Shown here: one piece after another, positions 1 to 8,371 of the stretch
How positions within the stretch are numbered: the stretch's first letter is position 1
How the letters are laid out: each line of letters opens with the position of its first letter
The notes under the pieces: generated by a model
What the model was told of the DNA's origin: nothing
The model's input: only the letters and a program-made list of their open reading frames with translations
The model's database searches: none
Source: Delftia sp. PS-11
GTDB taxonomy: Bacteria; Pseudomonadota; Gammaproteobacteria; Burkholderiales; Burkholderiaceae_C
NCBI RefSeq assembly: GCF_029870285.1
Contig: NZ_JACSYA010000014.1
Location: 1 to 64,000 of the forward strand
Reading direction: 5' to 3'
Length of the DNA stretch: 64,000 nt
Translations under genes and position numbers: made by a program

Positions 1-163
1 TGCCCGCTGCAGTCAGTTCACGATGCTTGATGCAGGTCACAAGACCTTGCTACGGGATTGGAGTGTCGGCTTTTAACATACAGCCCTGGCCTGCGATGCC
101 CTATGTCGGCCGGGGGGCTGATAGTCGCAGCTACACTGCGCTCATTCTTAGAAGGTGGTGTTT

Positions 164-1276
164 GTGAAACGTCTTTCCGTTGGGCGCGCAGGCGCGACCA
201 TGGCTTTGGTTCTGGGCGGCGGCGCGCTGGCCTGGTTGGCTGTCGTGTCCTTGCCGGGCGTGAAGTCTGCACGTGCTGCGGCAGCGGCGCCTGCGGCCAT
301 TGCCGCTCCAGCCCCGCCCGCTGCGGCAGCAGCGCCCGCGCGCGTGGCACCGCCCCCGCAGGTGCAGGGCCCTACGCCCATTTTTGTCCTCAACTCCCTG
401 GATGCCAACATCAGCATCATCGATCCCGTCACCTGGCAGGAGACGGCACGCATTCCCACAGGCAAGGAGCCGCATCACCTCTATCTGACGCCGGATGAGA
501 AATCGCTGGTGGTGGCCAATGCGCTGGGCGACACGCTGACCCTGGTCGATCCGCGCACGGGCGAGCTGCAGCGCGTGATCCGCGACATCATCGATCCCTA
601 CCATCTGCGCTTCAGCCCGGACATGAAGTGGTTCATCACGGCGGCCAACCGCCTCAACCACATCGACATCTATCGCTGGGACGGCCAGAATCCGCAGCTG
701 GTCAAGCGCGTGCCCACGGGCAAGACGCCCAGCCACCTGTGGATCGATGCCAAGAGCACCACGGTCTACTCGACCATGCAGGACAGCGATGCGCTGGTGG
801 CCATCGATATCGCCACCCAGACCATCAAGGCGCGCGTGCCCACCGGCCCCATGCCTGCGGACCTGTACGGCAGCCCCGACGGCACCAAGGTGTTCGTCGG
901 CCTGACAGGCAGCGACAGCGTCGAGGTTTTCGACATCACCGGCCCCGAGCCCCGCAGCGTGGCACGTATCAAGACGGCCGCTGGCGCCCATGCCATGCGT
1001 GCTGCGGGCGATGGCCGCCACCTGTATGTCAGCAACCGTGTGGCCAACACCATCAGCAAGATCGACATGCAGACCAATCAGGTGGTCGCCAGCTACCCTG
1101 CGCCGGGCGGCCCTGACTGCATGGATGTGTCTGCCGACGGTCGCTACCTGCTGGTCAGCTCGCGCTGGGCGCGCAAGCTGTCGGTGATCGATACCGTGGA
1201 AAAGAAGGTCGTCCAGCAAGTCAAGGTCGGCAAGTCTCCGCACGGTGTCTGGACGCTGGCGCACGCACAGCGCTGA
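164..1276 (+). CDS. Exported YncE/YVTN-type beta-propeller repeat protein
   Basis: About 370 residues. The N-terminus is basic and then hydrophobic (MKRLSV followed by a long Ala/Leu/Val stretch), read as a signal peptide or anchor. An Ala/Pro-rich linker follows to about residue 65. The rest is repeated propeller blades with motifs such as NISIIDPVTW, TLTLVDPRTG and KLSVIDTVEK, typical of the YVTN/cytochrome d1-like family. I chose GTG at 164 because AGAAGG sits 8 bases upstream; in-frame GTG codons at 155 and 158 lie on top of that ribosome site. The function is unknown; such proteins are usually periplasmic and often bind ligands or partners. It ends 10 bases before the polysaccharide deacetylase start, so the two are probably co-transcribed. 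Confidence 0.75.
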   Translation: MKRLSVGRAGATMALVLGGGALAWLAVVSLPGVKSARAAAAAPAAIAAPAPPAAAAAPARVAPPPQVQGPTPIFVLNSLDANISIIDPVTWQETARIPTGKEPHHLYLTPDEKSLVVANALGDTLTLVDPRTGELQRVIRDIIDPYHLRFSPDMKWFITAANRLNHIDIYRWDGQNPQLVKRVPTGKTPSHLWIDAKSTTVYSTMQDSDALVAIDIATQTIKARVPTGPMPADLYGSPDGTKVFVGLTGSDSVEVFDITGPEPRSVARIKTAAGAHAMRAAGDGRHLYVSNRVANTISKIDMQTNQVVASYPAPGGPDCMDVSADGRYLLVSSRWARKLSVIDTVEKKVVQQVKVGKSPHGVWTLAHAQR

Positions 1277-1286
1277 TGGACAACTG

Positions 1287-2129
1287 ATGGACCGCAGGCG
1301 CTTTACCCGATCACTAGCCGGCACGGCGGTCCTGGGCCTGCTGCGTCCTGCGCTGGCAGCAGGGCAGGGGGCCGGTCAGGTGGCCGGTCAGGGGGGCAGC
1401 TGCGCCAAACCGTTGTACCTGACCTTTGACACCGGCCACATGGGCATTGCAGGCTTCGTGGCCGATGTGCTCAAGCGCCACGGCGTGCCTGTGACCTTCT
1501 TTGCGGCCAACGAAGCCACGCAGCAAGGCGACGGCAGCCTGGGCGATGCCTGGGCGCCCTGGTGGCGCGCACGCGCCGCCGAGGGCCATGAATTCGCCTC
1601 GCACACCTACGATCACATGTACTGGCGTGGCGATTTGCGCGCCGCCCCGCAAGGCCCAGTCACCGGCTTTCGCGTTCGCCCCTCGGCAGGGCCCCGGGCC
1701 AACGAGAGCTTCACCGTCGATGCCGCAGGCTATTGCGAGGAAATCGCCAGATCCGCGCGCCGTCTGCAGCAGATCACAGGGCAAAAGCCCCTGCCGCTGT
1801 TCCGCGCGCCGGGGGGTAAGACCTCGCCTGCGCTGCTGGATGCCGCGCGGCGCGGCGGCTATCTGCATGTGGGTTGGTCCAATGCCGGCTTTCTGGGCGA
1901 CGAGTTGCCCAGCGACCGCTACCCGAATGCGCAGTTGCTGGAGCGGGCTCTCAAAAACATCCGCAGCGGTGACATTCTGCTGGCCCATCTGGGCATCTGG
2001 TCGCGCAAAGACCCTTGGGCGCCCGCCGTGCTGGAGCCTTTGATCGCCGGTCTGCTCAAACAAGGTTTTTGCTTTCGCACTTTGCGGGAGCATCCCGACT
2101 ATCGGGATTGGATCGCGAAATTCGCATAA
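1287..2129 (+). CDS. Tat-exported polysaccharide deacetylase (CE4/NodB fold)
   Basis: 280 residues. The N-terminus MDRRRFTRSL followed by a hydrophobic run and ALAAG is a twin-arginine signal. The NodB domain starts at about residue 43 with LYLTFDTGH (residues 43-51). Second-motif histidines are H106 and H110 in HTYDHMYW, and FRAPGG is the third motif. The first motif usually reads TFDDG; here the second Asp, a metal ligand in CE4 enzymes, is Thr. The other metal-binding histidines are present. Predicted role: hydrolysis of N- or O-acetyl groups on a cell-surface or periplasmic polysaccharide. The start at 1287 gives an intact Tat motif; the frame is open further upstream, but only by overlapping the previous gene. 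Confidence 0.78.
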   Translation: MDRRRFTRSLAGTAVLGLLRPALAAGQGAGQVAGQGGSCAKPLYLTFDTGHMGIAGFVADVLKRHGVPVTFFAANEATQQGDGSLGDAWAPWWRARAAEGHEFASHTYDHMYWRGDLRAAPQGPVTGFRVRPSAGPRANESFTVDAAGYCEEIARSARRLQQITGQKPLPLFRAPGGKTSPALLDAARRGGYLHVGWSNAGFLGDELPSDRYPNAQLLERALKNIRSGDILLAHLGIWSRKDPWAPAVLEPLIAGLLKQGFCFRTLREHPDYRDWIAKFA

Positions 2130-2167
2130 AGCCCGCGCGCGCGGCGCGCCGGGCATGGGAGCGTGTT

Positions 2168-3148
2168 GTGGAGTGGTGGATTCAGTGGTTCGGTAATGCG
2201 CAGCAGTTGCTGTTCGAAGGCGTGGTTCAGCCCCTGCTGTTCGGCCTGGGGCTGGCCAATCTGCTGGAGGACGGCTATACAGCCACGGGCTGGCTGCTGG
2301 TCGGCCTGTTGCAGATTTTCATCATGGTGGCCGTGATCGCGCCGCTGCAGCGCTGGCGGCCCGTGGAGGCCGTCACCGACCGGCGCACCATCCGCGTGGA
2401 CATCATCTACACCCTGGTCCACCGGCTGGGGCTGTTTCGCCTGGCCCTGTTTTTCACGCTCGATCCGCTGTGGGATGAACTCATGGGCCGGCTGCATGTC
2501 TGGGGCCTGCCGAGCTTTCACCTCGACGGCATCTGGCCCGGCGTCACGGATCTGGCCTGGGTCAGCCTGATTCTCTATCTGCTGGCCTTCGACTTTCTCG
2601 ACTACTGGATTCACCGGGGGCAGCACCGCTTTGGCTGGTGGTGGAAGCTGCACGCGCTGCACCACGCGCAGCGCCAGATGACGGTATGGAGCGACAACCG
2701 CAACCATCTGCTCGATGACGTGATCCGCGACACCATTGTCGTGCTCGTGGCACAGCTGATCGGCGTGGCCCCGGGCCAGTTCGTGGCCATCGTGGCGCTC
2801 ACCCAGCTCAGCGAAAGCCTGCAGCATGCGAACATCCGCCTGTGGTTCGGCACCATCGGCGAGCGGCTGTGGATCAGTCCGCGCTTTCACCGCCGCCACC
2901 ATGCGATCGGCATCGGCCATGAGCCAATGGCGCCTGTGCGCAATAAAAAAGCCCATGGCAACAATTTTGGTGTGCTGCTGCCCTGGTGGGACATGCTGTT
3001 CGGCACGGCCAATTTCGAGCTGCGCTTCGATCCCACGGGGGTGCGCGACCAGGTCCAGCCTGACCGCCAGGGCCGCCTGCGCGACTATGGCCAGGGCTTC
3101 TGGTCGCAGCAATGGCGGGGCTTGCTGCGATTGATGGGTCGCGCTTGA
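2168..3148 (+). CDS. Sterol desaturase / fatty acid hydroxylase family membrane protein
   Basis: About 326 residues. Several hydrophobic segments alternate with the histidine clusters of the membrane di-iron hydroxylase superfamily: HRGQH, HALHH and HRRHH. These bind the di-iron centre that hydroxylates or desaturates a lipid substrate. GTG at 2168 is preferred because GGGAG lies 6 bases upstream and the protein then begins just before the first amphipathic/hydrophobic stretch. The frame is open much further upstream but overlaps the deacetylase gene. The real substrate cannot be told from sequence. It probably continues the transcription unit that begins at the propeller gene. Confidence 0.75.
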   Translation: MEWWIQWFGNAQQLLFEGVVQPLLFGLGLANLLEDGYTATGWLLVGLLQIFIMVAVIAPLQRWRPVEAVTDRRTIRVDIIYTLVHRLGLFRLALFFTLDPLWDELMGRLHVWGLPSFHLDGIWPGVTDLAWVSLILYLLAFDFLDYWIHRGQHRFGWWWKLHALHHAQRQMTVWSDNRNHLLDDVIRDTIVVLVAQLIGVAPGQFVAIVALTQLSESLQHANIRLWFGTIGERLWISPRFHRRHHAIGIGHEPMAPVRNKKAHGNNFGVLLPWWDMLFGTANFELRFDPTGVRDQVQPDRQGRLRDYGQGFWSQQWRGLLRLMGRA

Positions 3149-3174
3149 GCCCGGGCTTGGGTATGCTTGCCTCC

Positions 3175-4044
3175 ATGGGCCTGCTACTCGACTCCTTTTT
3201 GCGCGCGATGGTGTATTGCCTGCACAAGCGGGTGATTGCCTGGTCGTTGTTTCCCCTGCTGTTCATGGCGGTCGCCGCGTGGCTGCTGGGCTATCTCTAC
3301 TGGGCCGATGCCGTGCTCTGGGTGGATGGCCTGCTGCACGGCGTGGGCTGGCTGGGCCGGCTCTGGGCCTGGATGGGCCTGCAGTCACCGCCGGGGGCCG
3401 TGGCGCCCGTGCTGGTGGTGCTGGCGGTCATGCCTGCGCTGGTGGTGGTGTCTCTGCTGCTGGTGGCGCTGCTCATGACGCCGTCGCTGATCGAGCTGGT
3501 GGCGCAGCGGCGCTTCGGGGGCCTGGAGCGCAAGCGCGGCGGCTCCATGCTGGCCAGCCTGATGTGGTCAGCGGGCTCCTCGGCAATTGCGATGGTCGCG
3601 CTGCTGGTCTCTGTGCCCCTGTGGTTTGTGCCGCCGCTGGTGATGGTCATACCGCCGCTGATCTGGGGCTGGCTGACCTATCGCGTCATGGCTTTCGATG
3701 CCCTGGCGGCCCATGCCAGCAAGCCCGAGCGCCGCGCGCTGTTCCAGCGCCACCGCCATGCACTGATGCTCATGGGAGTGATCTGCGGCTATCTGGGCGC
3801 TGCGCCGGCCATTGTCTGGGCTTCGGGCGTGGTCTTCATTGCCGCTTTCTGGATACTGATCCCCATCGCCATCTGGATCTACGCACTGATCTTCGCGTTT
3901 TCCTCGCTGTGGTTCGGCCATTTCTGTCTGGCCGCGCTGGAGCGCATGCGCGCCGAGGGGCCGCTGGCGCCCGATGCAACCGTGGTTCCTTTCGCCCCTG
4001 GTACGCCTTTCCAACCTGACTCTGACCATCCCAAGAATCCATGA
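3175..4044 (+). CDS. EI24/CysZ-like inner membrane protein
   Basis: About 289 residues with four or more strongly hydrophobic segments and the N-terminal pattern LLDSFLRAMVYCLHKRV seen in betaproteobacterial EI24-domain (PF07264, CysZ-related) proteins. CysZ is a sulfate permease in enterobacteria, but many EI24 proteins have no assigned substrate, so transport is only a family-level suggestion. ATG codons at 3112, 3163 and 3175 are all in frame; 3175 gives the conserved-looking beginning and avoids overlap with the preceding gene. The stop overlaps the next start in ATGA (4041-4044), implying translational coupling to the molybdopterin-domain gene. Confidence 0.65.
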   Translation: MGLLLDSFLRAMVYCLHKRVIAWSLFPLLFMAVAAWLLGYLYWADAVLWVDGLLHGVGWLGRLWAWMGLQSPPGAVAPVLVVLAVMPALVVVSLLLVALLMTPSLIELVAQRRFGGLERKRGGSMLASLMWSAGSSAIAMVALLVSVPLWFVPPLVMVIPPLIWGWLTYRVMAFDALAAHASKPERRALFQRHRHALMLMGVICGYLGAAPAIVWASGVVFIAAFWILIPIAIWIYALIFAFSSLWFGHFCLAALERMRAEGPLAPDATVVPFAPGTPFQPDSDHPKNP

Positions 4045-4865
4045 AGCAGCTCAATGTCGGTGCCCTCATCATCGGAGACGAAATCCTGTCTGGAAAGCGT
4101 GCGGACAAGCACCTGCCCAAGCTCATCGAGCTGCTGGGCGCGCGGGGACTGAGCCTGTCGCACGCCGAGTATGTCGGCGACGACCGGGCGCGCCTGACCG
4201 AAAGCCTGCGCCGCGCCTTTGCCAGCGGGCAGGTGGTCTTCAGCTTTGGCGGCATCGGTGCCACGCCCGACGACCATACGCGCCAGTGCGCTGCCGAGGC
4301 CCTGGGCCTGCCGCTGGCCCTGCACCCAGAGGCCGTGGCCCTGATCCGCGAGCGCATGCGCGATGTCGCCGCCGAGGAGGGCAAGCCCTATGAGCCCCAG
4401 CGTCCGGACAATCTGCACCGGCTGCAGATGGGCAACTTCCCGGAAGGCGCCCGCATCATTCCCAATATCTACAACAAGATTCCCGGGTTCTCATGCACCA
4501 GCCCGCAGGGCGGGACCGTGCATTTCGTGCCCGGCTTTCCGGTCATGGCCTGGCCCATGGTCGAGTGGGTGCTGGAGCACCGCTACGCCAAGCATTTCCA
4601 CAGCACGGCGCAGAAAGAGCATTCGGTCATTGTCTATGGCGCCATGGAGGCTGCGCTGACGCCATTGATGGTGGCCATCGAACGCGACCACCCGGGGGTC
4701 AAGGTGTTCAGCCTGCCCAGCGTGGACGATGCCCGGCACGGCCGCCATATCGAACTGGGCGTCAAGGGCGAGGTAGGTGCCGTGACCAAGGCCTGGCCCA
4801 CCTTGCTGGAAGGTTTGCACTCATTTGGTGCAAATATTGGCCCTGAATTGGTGCGCACCATTTGA
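4041..4865 (+). CDS. MoaB/CinA-like molybdopterin-binding domain protein
   Basis: 274 residues. The N-terminal part starts with VGALIIGDEILSGKRADKH and contains GGIGATPDD, the signature of the MoCF_biosynth domain shared by MoaB, MogA and the N-terminal half of CinA. No CinA C-terminal deamidase domain follows; a different C-terminal part of about 100 residues is present. Proteins like this are often labelled competence/damage-inducible protein A-like, and the actual reaction is unproven. It overlaps the upstream EI24 gene by four bases. A feature worth noting is that its 3' end carries a near-perfect NtrC binding box belonging to the glnA promoter. Confidence 0.75.
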   Translation: MKQLNVGALIIGDEILSGKRADKHLPKLIELLGARGLSLSHAEYVGDDRARLTESLRRAFASGQVVFSFGGIGATPDDHTRQCAAEALGLPLALHPEAVALIRERMRDVAAEEGKPYEPQRPDNLHRLQMGNFPEGARIIPNIYNKIPGFSCTSPQGGTVHFVPGFPVMAWPMVEWVLEHRYAKHFHSTAQKEHSVIVYGAMEAALTPLMVAIERDHPGVKVFSLPSVDDARHGRHIELGVKGEVGAVTKAWPTLLEGLHSFGANIGPELVRTI

Positions 4866-4904
4866 ATTTCTGGACGGCTCGTGGAAATGCACCGATTTGG
4901 TGAG
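4816..4904 (+). promoter_or_regulatory. NtrC binding region upstream of glnA (two boxes plus a palindrome)
   Basis: Box 1 (4816-4832) reads TGCACTCATTTGGTGCA, which fits the NtrC consensus TGCAC-N5-TGGTGCA exactly and lies within the end of the preceding coding region. Box 2 (4888-4904) reads TGCACCGATTTGGTGAG and matches except at its last bases. Between them, 4849-4860 is the perfect palindrome TGGTGCGCACCA, built from two NtrC-like half sites. They lie about 145-235 bases upstream of the sigma-54 promoter, a normal enhancer distance. The regulator itself, NtrC, is encoded 3.3 kb downstream. Confidence 0.8.
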
Positions 4905-5035
4905 GTGCATGCAAATGGCGAATGGGCGTTTGCTTTCACGATGTCGTCCACAAGCCTGCCGGAAGGCTGCAGAATCACGGGGCTGGCGCGCCAAGCAGGT
5001 GCCAGCTTGCGGGCATGCACTCAATCGAGGCAGGC

Positions 5036-5051
5036 TGGCACGTAAACTGCT
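5036..5051 (+). promoter_or_regulatory. Sigma-54 (-24/-12) promoter of glnA
   Basis: TGGCACG at 5036-5042 and CTGCT at 5047-5051 place the invariant GG (5037-5038) and GC (5049-5050) exactly ten bases apart, as required for RpoN promoters (TGGCACG-N4-TTGCW). Only one consensus base differs. It lies about 50 bases before the glnA start codon. Confidence 0.8.
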
Positions 5052-5099
5052 TAAGAGTTTTTATCTTTTTTGATCAGCCAGATTGGCAGGAGAGATCTG

Positions 5100-6515
5100 A
5101 TGGCAAAGACCGTTGCAGACGTGATGAACATGGTGAAGGAGAACGAGGTCAAGTTCGTTGACCTTCGTTTTACGGACACCCGTGGCAAGGAGCAACACGT
5201 CACGGTGCCGGTGTCGCACTTCGACGAAGACAAGTTCACCTCTGGTCACGCTTTCGACGGTTCGTCGGTGGCAGGCTGGAAGGGCATCGAGGCATCGGAC
5301 ATGCAGCTGATGCCCGACCCCAGCACCGCCAACATCGACCCGTTCTTCGAGGAAACCACGCTGTTCCTGCAGTGTGACGTGATCGAGCCGGGCGATGGCA
5401 AGGCCTATGACCGCGATCCGCGCTCGGTGGCCAAGCGCGCTGAAGCCTACCTGAAGGCATCGGGCCTGGGCGATACCGCCTACTTCGGTCCCGAACCCGA
5501 ATTCTTCATCTTCGACGGCGTGCGCTGGAACACCGAACCCGGCAGCACCTTCTACGAAATCGAAGAGTACGAAGCCCCCTGGAATTCCGGCACCAAGTTC
5601 GAAACCGGCAACCGTGGCCACCGTCCGCGCGTCAAGGGCGGCTACTTCCCCGTGCCCCCGGTTGACAGCACCCAGGATCTGCGCGCCGAAATGGTGCTGC
5701 TGCTGGAACAGCTGGGCATCCCGGTCGAAGTGTTCCACCACGAAGTGGCAGGCGCCGGCCAGAACGAAATCGGCACCAAGTTCTCGACCCTGGTCGAGCG
5801 CGCCGACTGGACCCAGGTCATGAAGTATGTGATCTGGAACGTGGCCAACACCTACGGCAAGACGGCCACCTTCATGCCCAAGCCCTATCCGGGCGACAAT
5901 GGCTCCGGCATGCACGTGCACCAGTCCGTCTGGAAGGATGGCAAGAACCTGTTCGCAGGCGACGGCTATGCTGGTCTGTCCGACTTCGCGCTGTACTACA
6001 TCGGCGGCATCATTAAGCACGCACGTGCCCTGAACGCCATCACCAACCCCGGCACCAACAGCTACAAGCGCCTGGTGCCCGGCTTCGAAGCCCCGGTGAA
6101 GCTGGCCTACTCGGCCAAGAACCGCTCGGCATCGATCCGCATCCCCTACGTGGCCAACCCCAAGGGACGCCGCGTCGAGGCTCGCTTCCCCGATCCGCTG
6201 ATGAACCCCTACCTGGGCTTCTCGGCCCTGCTGATGGCAGGTCTGGACGGCGTGGAAAACAAGATCCATCCGGGCGAAGCCGCCACCAAGGATCTGTACC
6301 ATCTGCCGCCCGAAGAAGACAAGCTGGTGCCCACCGTCTGCCACAGCCTCGACCAGGCTCTGGAAGCCCTGGATGCCGACCGCTCGTTCCTGACCAAGGG
6401 CGGCGTGTTCTCGGACAGCATGCTCGATGCCTACATCGATCTGAAGATGACCGAAGTCACCCGCTACCGCCAGGCCGTGCACCCGGTCGAGTACGACATG
6501 TACTTCTCGCTGTAA
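5100..6515 (+). CDS. glnA: Glutamine synthetase, type I (GSI-beta)
   Basis: 471 residues, the normal length for class I-beta enzymes. It condenses glutamate and ammonia to glutamine with ATP and is the main ammonia-assimilation step in the cytoplasm. Visible signatures include [17 protein letters not shown] near residue 50, the ATP-site block [16 protein letters not shown] and the adenylylation loop [10 protein letters not shown], with Tyr400 as the modified residue. ATG at 5100 is preceded by GGAGA; an open frame begins at 5070 but lies inside the leader. Expression should be driven by the sigma-54 promoter and NtrC boxes just upstream, and activity controlled by GlnE adenylylation. A strong terminator follows at 6529. 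Confidence 0.98.
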   Translation: MAKTVADVMNMVKENEVKFVDLRFTDTRGKEQHVTVPVSHFDEDKFTSGHAFDGSSVAGWKGIEASDMQLMPDPSTANIDPFFEETTLFLQCDVIEPGDGKAYDRDPRSVAKRAEAYLKASGLGDTAYFGPEPEFFIFDGVRWNTEPGSTFYEIEEYEAPWNSGTKFETGNRGHRPRVKGGYFPVPPVDSTQDLRAEMVLLLEQLGIPVEVFHHEVAGAGQNEIGTKFSTLVERADWTQVMKYVIWNVANTYGKTATFMPKPYPGDNGSGMHVHQSVWKDGKNLFAGDGYAGLSDFALYYIGGIIKHARALNAITNPGTNSYKRLVPGFEAPVKLAYSAKNRSASIRIPYVANPKGRRVEARFPDPLMNPYLGFSALLMAGLDGVENKIHPGEAATKDLYHLPPEEDKLVPTVCHSLDQALEALDADRSFLTKGGVFSDSMLDAYIDLKMTEVTRYRQAVHPVEYDMYFSL

Positions 6516-6528
6516 GGCGGGGCAGTCA

Positions 6529-6552
6529 AAAGGCGGCGCAAGCCGCCTTTTT
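6529..6552 (+). terminator. Rho-independent terminator after glnA
   Basis: The inverted repeat GGCGGC (6532-6537), loop GCAA, GCCGCC (6542-6547) is flanked by AAA and followed by TTTTT. It sits 14 bases after the glnA stop and would separate high-level glnA expression from the downstream ntrBC genes. Confidence 0.85.
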
Positions 6553-6703
6553 GCTTTCCGGGCGCACGGGTATGCTGCTGCGGGTGGAACCAAAATAGCG
6601 GGGTCCGCTCAAGAGATGATGGCCGGGCCGCAGGGATAAGGCGATGAGCGATACTTGCCCGGACAAGCCGGGCTCCTCCGACCTGGCTACCCGAGGGAAT
6701 GCA

Positions 6704-7219
6704 ATGAAAAAACTGCTTGTGTCGCTGCTGCTGCCTGTGCTGTCTGCAGGTGCCTGGTCCCAGGAAACCATCTACCGCTGTGGCAATGAATACACCAACG
6801 ATGCCGGTCAGGCCAAGGCCAAGGGCTGCAAGCCCGTCGATGGCGGACATGTGACCGTCATCCATGGCGGCTCCCGGCCTGCGGCAGCAGCCCCCGCCTC
6901 CGGCAGCCCGGCACGTGCGCCGGCTCCTGCCCCGGCCGCCGGCTCACCGGCGCCCGCCAAGGTCAACAGCAGCGCGCAGCGTGCACGCGATTCCGATGCA
7001 CGGACGATTTTGCAAGGCGAGCTGACCAGGGCCCAGGAAAAGCTGGCCCAGCTGCGCCAGGAGTACAACGATGGCAACCCTACGCGCACCGCACTGGAGC
7101 TGCGCAACCCCCAGGTCTACATGGAACGTGTCGATCAGCTCAAGGCCAGCATTGCACGCCAGGAAAGCGATGTGGCTGGCATCCGGCGCGAACTCGACCG
7201 CCTGCCAGCCGCCAACTGA
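6704..7219 (+). CDS. DUF4124-type exported protein between glnA and ntrB
   Basis: 171 residues. It begins MKKLLVSLLLPVLSAGAWSQ, a clear signal peptide. A short segment, ETIYRCGNEYTN, resembles the DUF4124 motif (bacterial proteins with a conserved Y-C-x-x-x-x-Y pattern). Next comes a Pro/Ala-rich low-complexity linker (about residues 65-90) and then a charged, probably coiled-coil C-terminal helix rich in Glu, Arg and Gln. The periplasmic function is unknown. The position between glnA and ntrB suggests transcription with the nitrogen-control genes but does not show a regulatory role. The ATG at 6704 starts the signal peptide; an earlier in-frame ATG at 6644 would put 20 hydrophilic residues before it. 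Confidence 0.75.
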   Translation: MKKLLVSLLLPVLSAGAWSQETIYRCGNEYTNDAGQAKAKGCKPVDGGHVTVIHGGSRPAAAAPASGSPARAPAPAPAAGSPAPAKVNSSAQRARDSDARTILQGELTRAQEKLAQLRQEYNDGNPTRTALELRNPQVYMERVDQLKASIARQESDVAGIRRELDRLPAAN

Positions 7220-7249
7220 CGAATCCCCGCTTCAGCAGGAAATACCGGC

Positions 7250-8326
7250 ATGACGCAAGACTTCAGGCCGGCTGCGCCGGCTTCCTATCAAGCCCTTGAT
7301 CTGCTGTGCACGCTGATGGCCGTGCTCGACGAGCAGGGAAACGTGCTGTTTGCCAATGCTGCTTTGGAAAATGCGCTGGGCCTTTCGCGGCGCATGCTGG
7401 AGGGCGGCGAGCTGGCCTCCTGCTTCACGGAGCCTGCGCTGCTGGATAAGGCATTGCGCGGAGCCCAGGACAACGACTTCGCAGCGCTGCGCTTCGAGGC
7501 CAGTCTGCACCGTGTGGCTGCAGATGCGCTGCCCGTGCATGTGACGGTGTCGCTGGCCGAGCGGCCAGGCGATGTGCTGGTGGAATTCTGGCCGCTGGAG
7601 CAGCAGGCCCGTCAGGACCGCGAGGAGCGGCTGCGCGAGCAGGCCCAGGCCCACAAGGAGCTGATCCGCAATCTGGCGCACGAGATCAAGAACCCTCTGG
7701 GAGGCATACGCGGGGCGGCCCAGTTGCTGCAGATGGATCTGGATGCGCCCGAGCTGCGCGAGTACACCGAGGTCATCATCCATGAAGCGGACCGGCTGCA
7801 GGCGCTGGTGGACCGGCTGCTGGCACCGCACCGCCATCCGCACGAGGTCGGCGATGTCAATATCCACGAGGTCTGCGAGCGCGTGCGCTCGCTGGTGCTG
7901 ATCGAGCACCCTGCGGGGCTGTCGATTGCACGCGACTACGACATCTCGATCCCCGAGTTCCGTGGCGACAGCGCACAGCTCATACAGGCGGTGCTCAACA
8001 TTGTGCAGAACGCCGCGCAGGCGCTGCACGAACGCATTGCTGCAGGCGATGCCGAGATCATTTTGCGCACACGTGTGGCGCGGCAGGTGACTTTTGGGCG
8101 CCAGCGCTACCGGTTGGCATTGGAATTGCATGTGATCGACAACGGGCCAGGCGTTCCCGATGCCATCAAGGAGCGGATCTTCTATCCGCTGGTATCGGGA
8201 AGGGATGGCGGTTCGGGACTGGGGCTGACATTGGCGCAGACCTTCGTGCAGCGCCACCAGGGGCTGATCGAATGTGAAAGCCAGCCGGGCCGCACGGATT
8301 TCCGGATCCTCATCCCGCTGCCTTGA
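7250..8326 (+). CDS. glnL: Nitrogen regulation sensor histidine kinase NtrB
   Basis: 358 residues. An N-terminal PAS-like domain (about 10-125) precedes the dimerisation/phosphotransfer helix with NLAHEIKNPLGG, where His144 is the phosphorylated residue. The ATPase core has the N-box NIVQNAAQALHE, the G1 box DNGPGVPD and the G2 box GGSGLGLTLAQTF. There is no transmembrane segment, as expected for a cytosolic NtrB. In enterobacteria NtrB phosphorylates NtrC under nitrogen limitation and is switched to a phosphatase by PII. AGGA lies upstream of the ATG. It is followed 45 bases later by ntrC. Confidence 0.95.
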   Translation: MTQDFRPAAPASYQALDLLCTLMAVLDEQGNVLFANAALENALGLSRRMLEGGELASCFTEPALLDKALRGAQDNDFAALRFEASLHRVAADALPVHVTVSLAERPGDVLVEFWPLEQQARQDREERLREQAQAHKELIRNLAHEIKNPLGGIRGAAQLLQMDLDAPELREYTEVIIHEADRLQALVDRLLAPHRHPHEVGDVNIHEVCERVRSLVLIEHPAGLSIARDYDISIPEFRGDSAQLIQAVLNIVQNAAQALHERIAAGDAEIILRTRVARQVTFGRQRYRLALELHVIDNGPGVPDAIKERIFYPLVSGRDGGSGLGLTLAQTFVQRHQGLIECESQPGRTDFRILIPLP

Positions 8327-8371
8327 GGCCCGCAGAAATCAACACTGCAATCAGGGAAGGAAGCACCACCA

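Noticed and set aside
131..1324. Long minus-strand ORF (397 codons) opposite the propeller gene
   Set aside because: It is a high-GC shadow frame; the plus strand has signal peptide, blades and a ribosome site.
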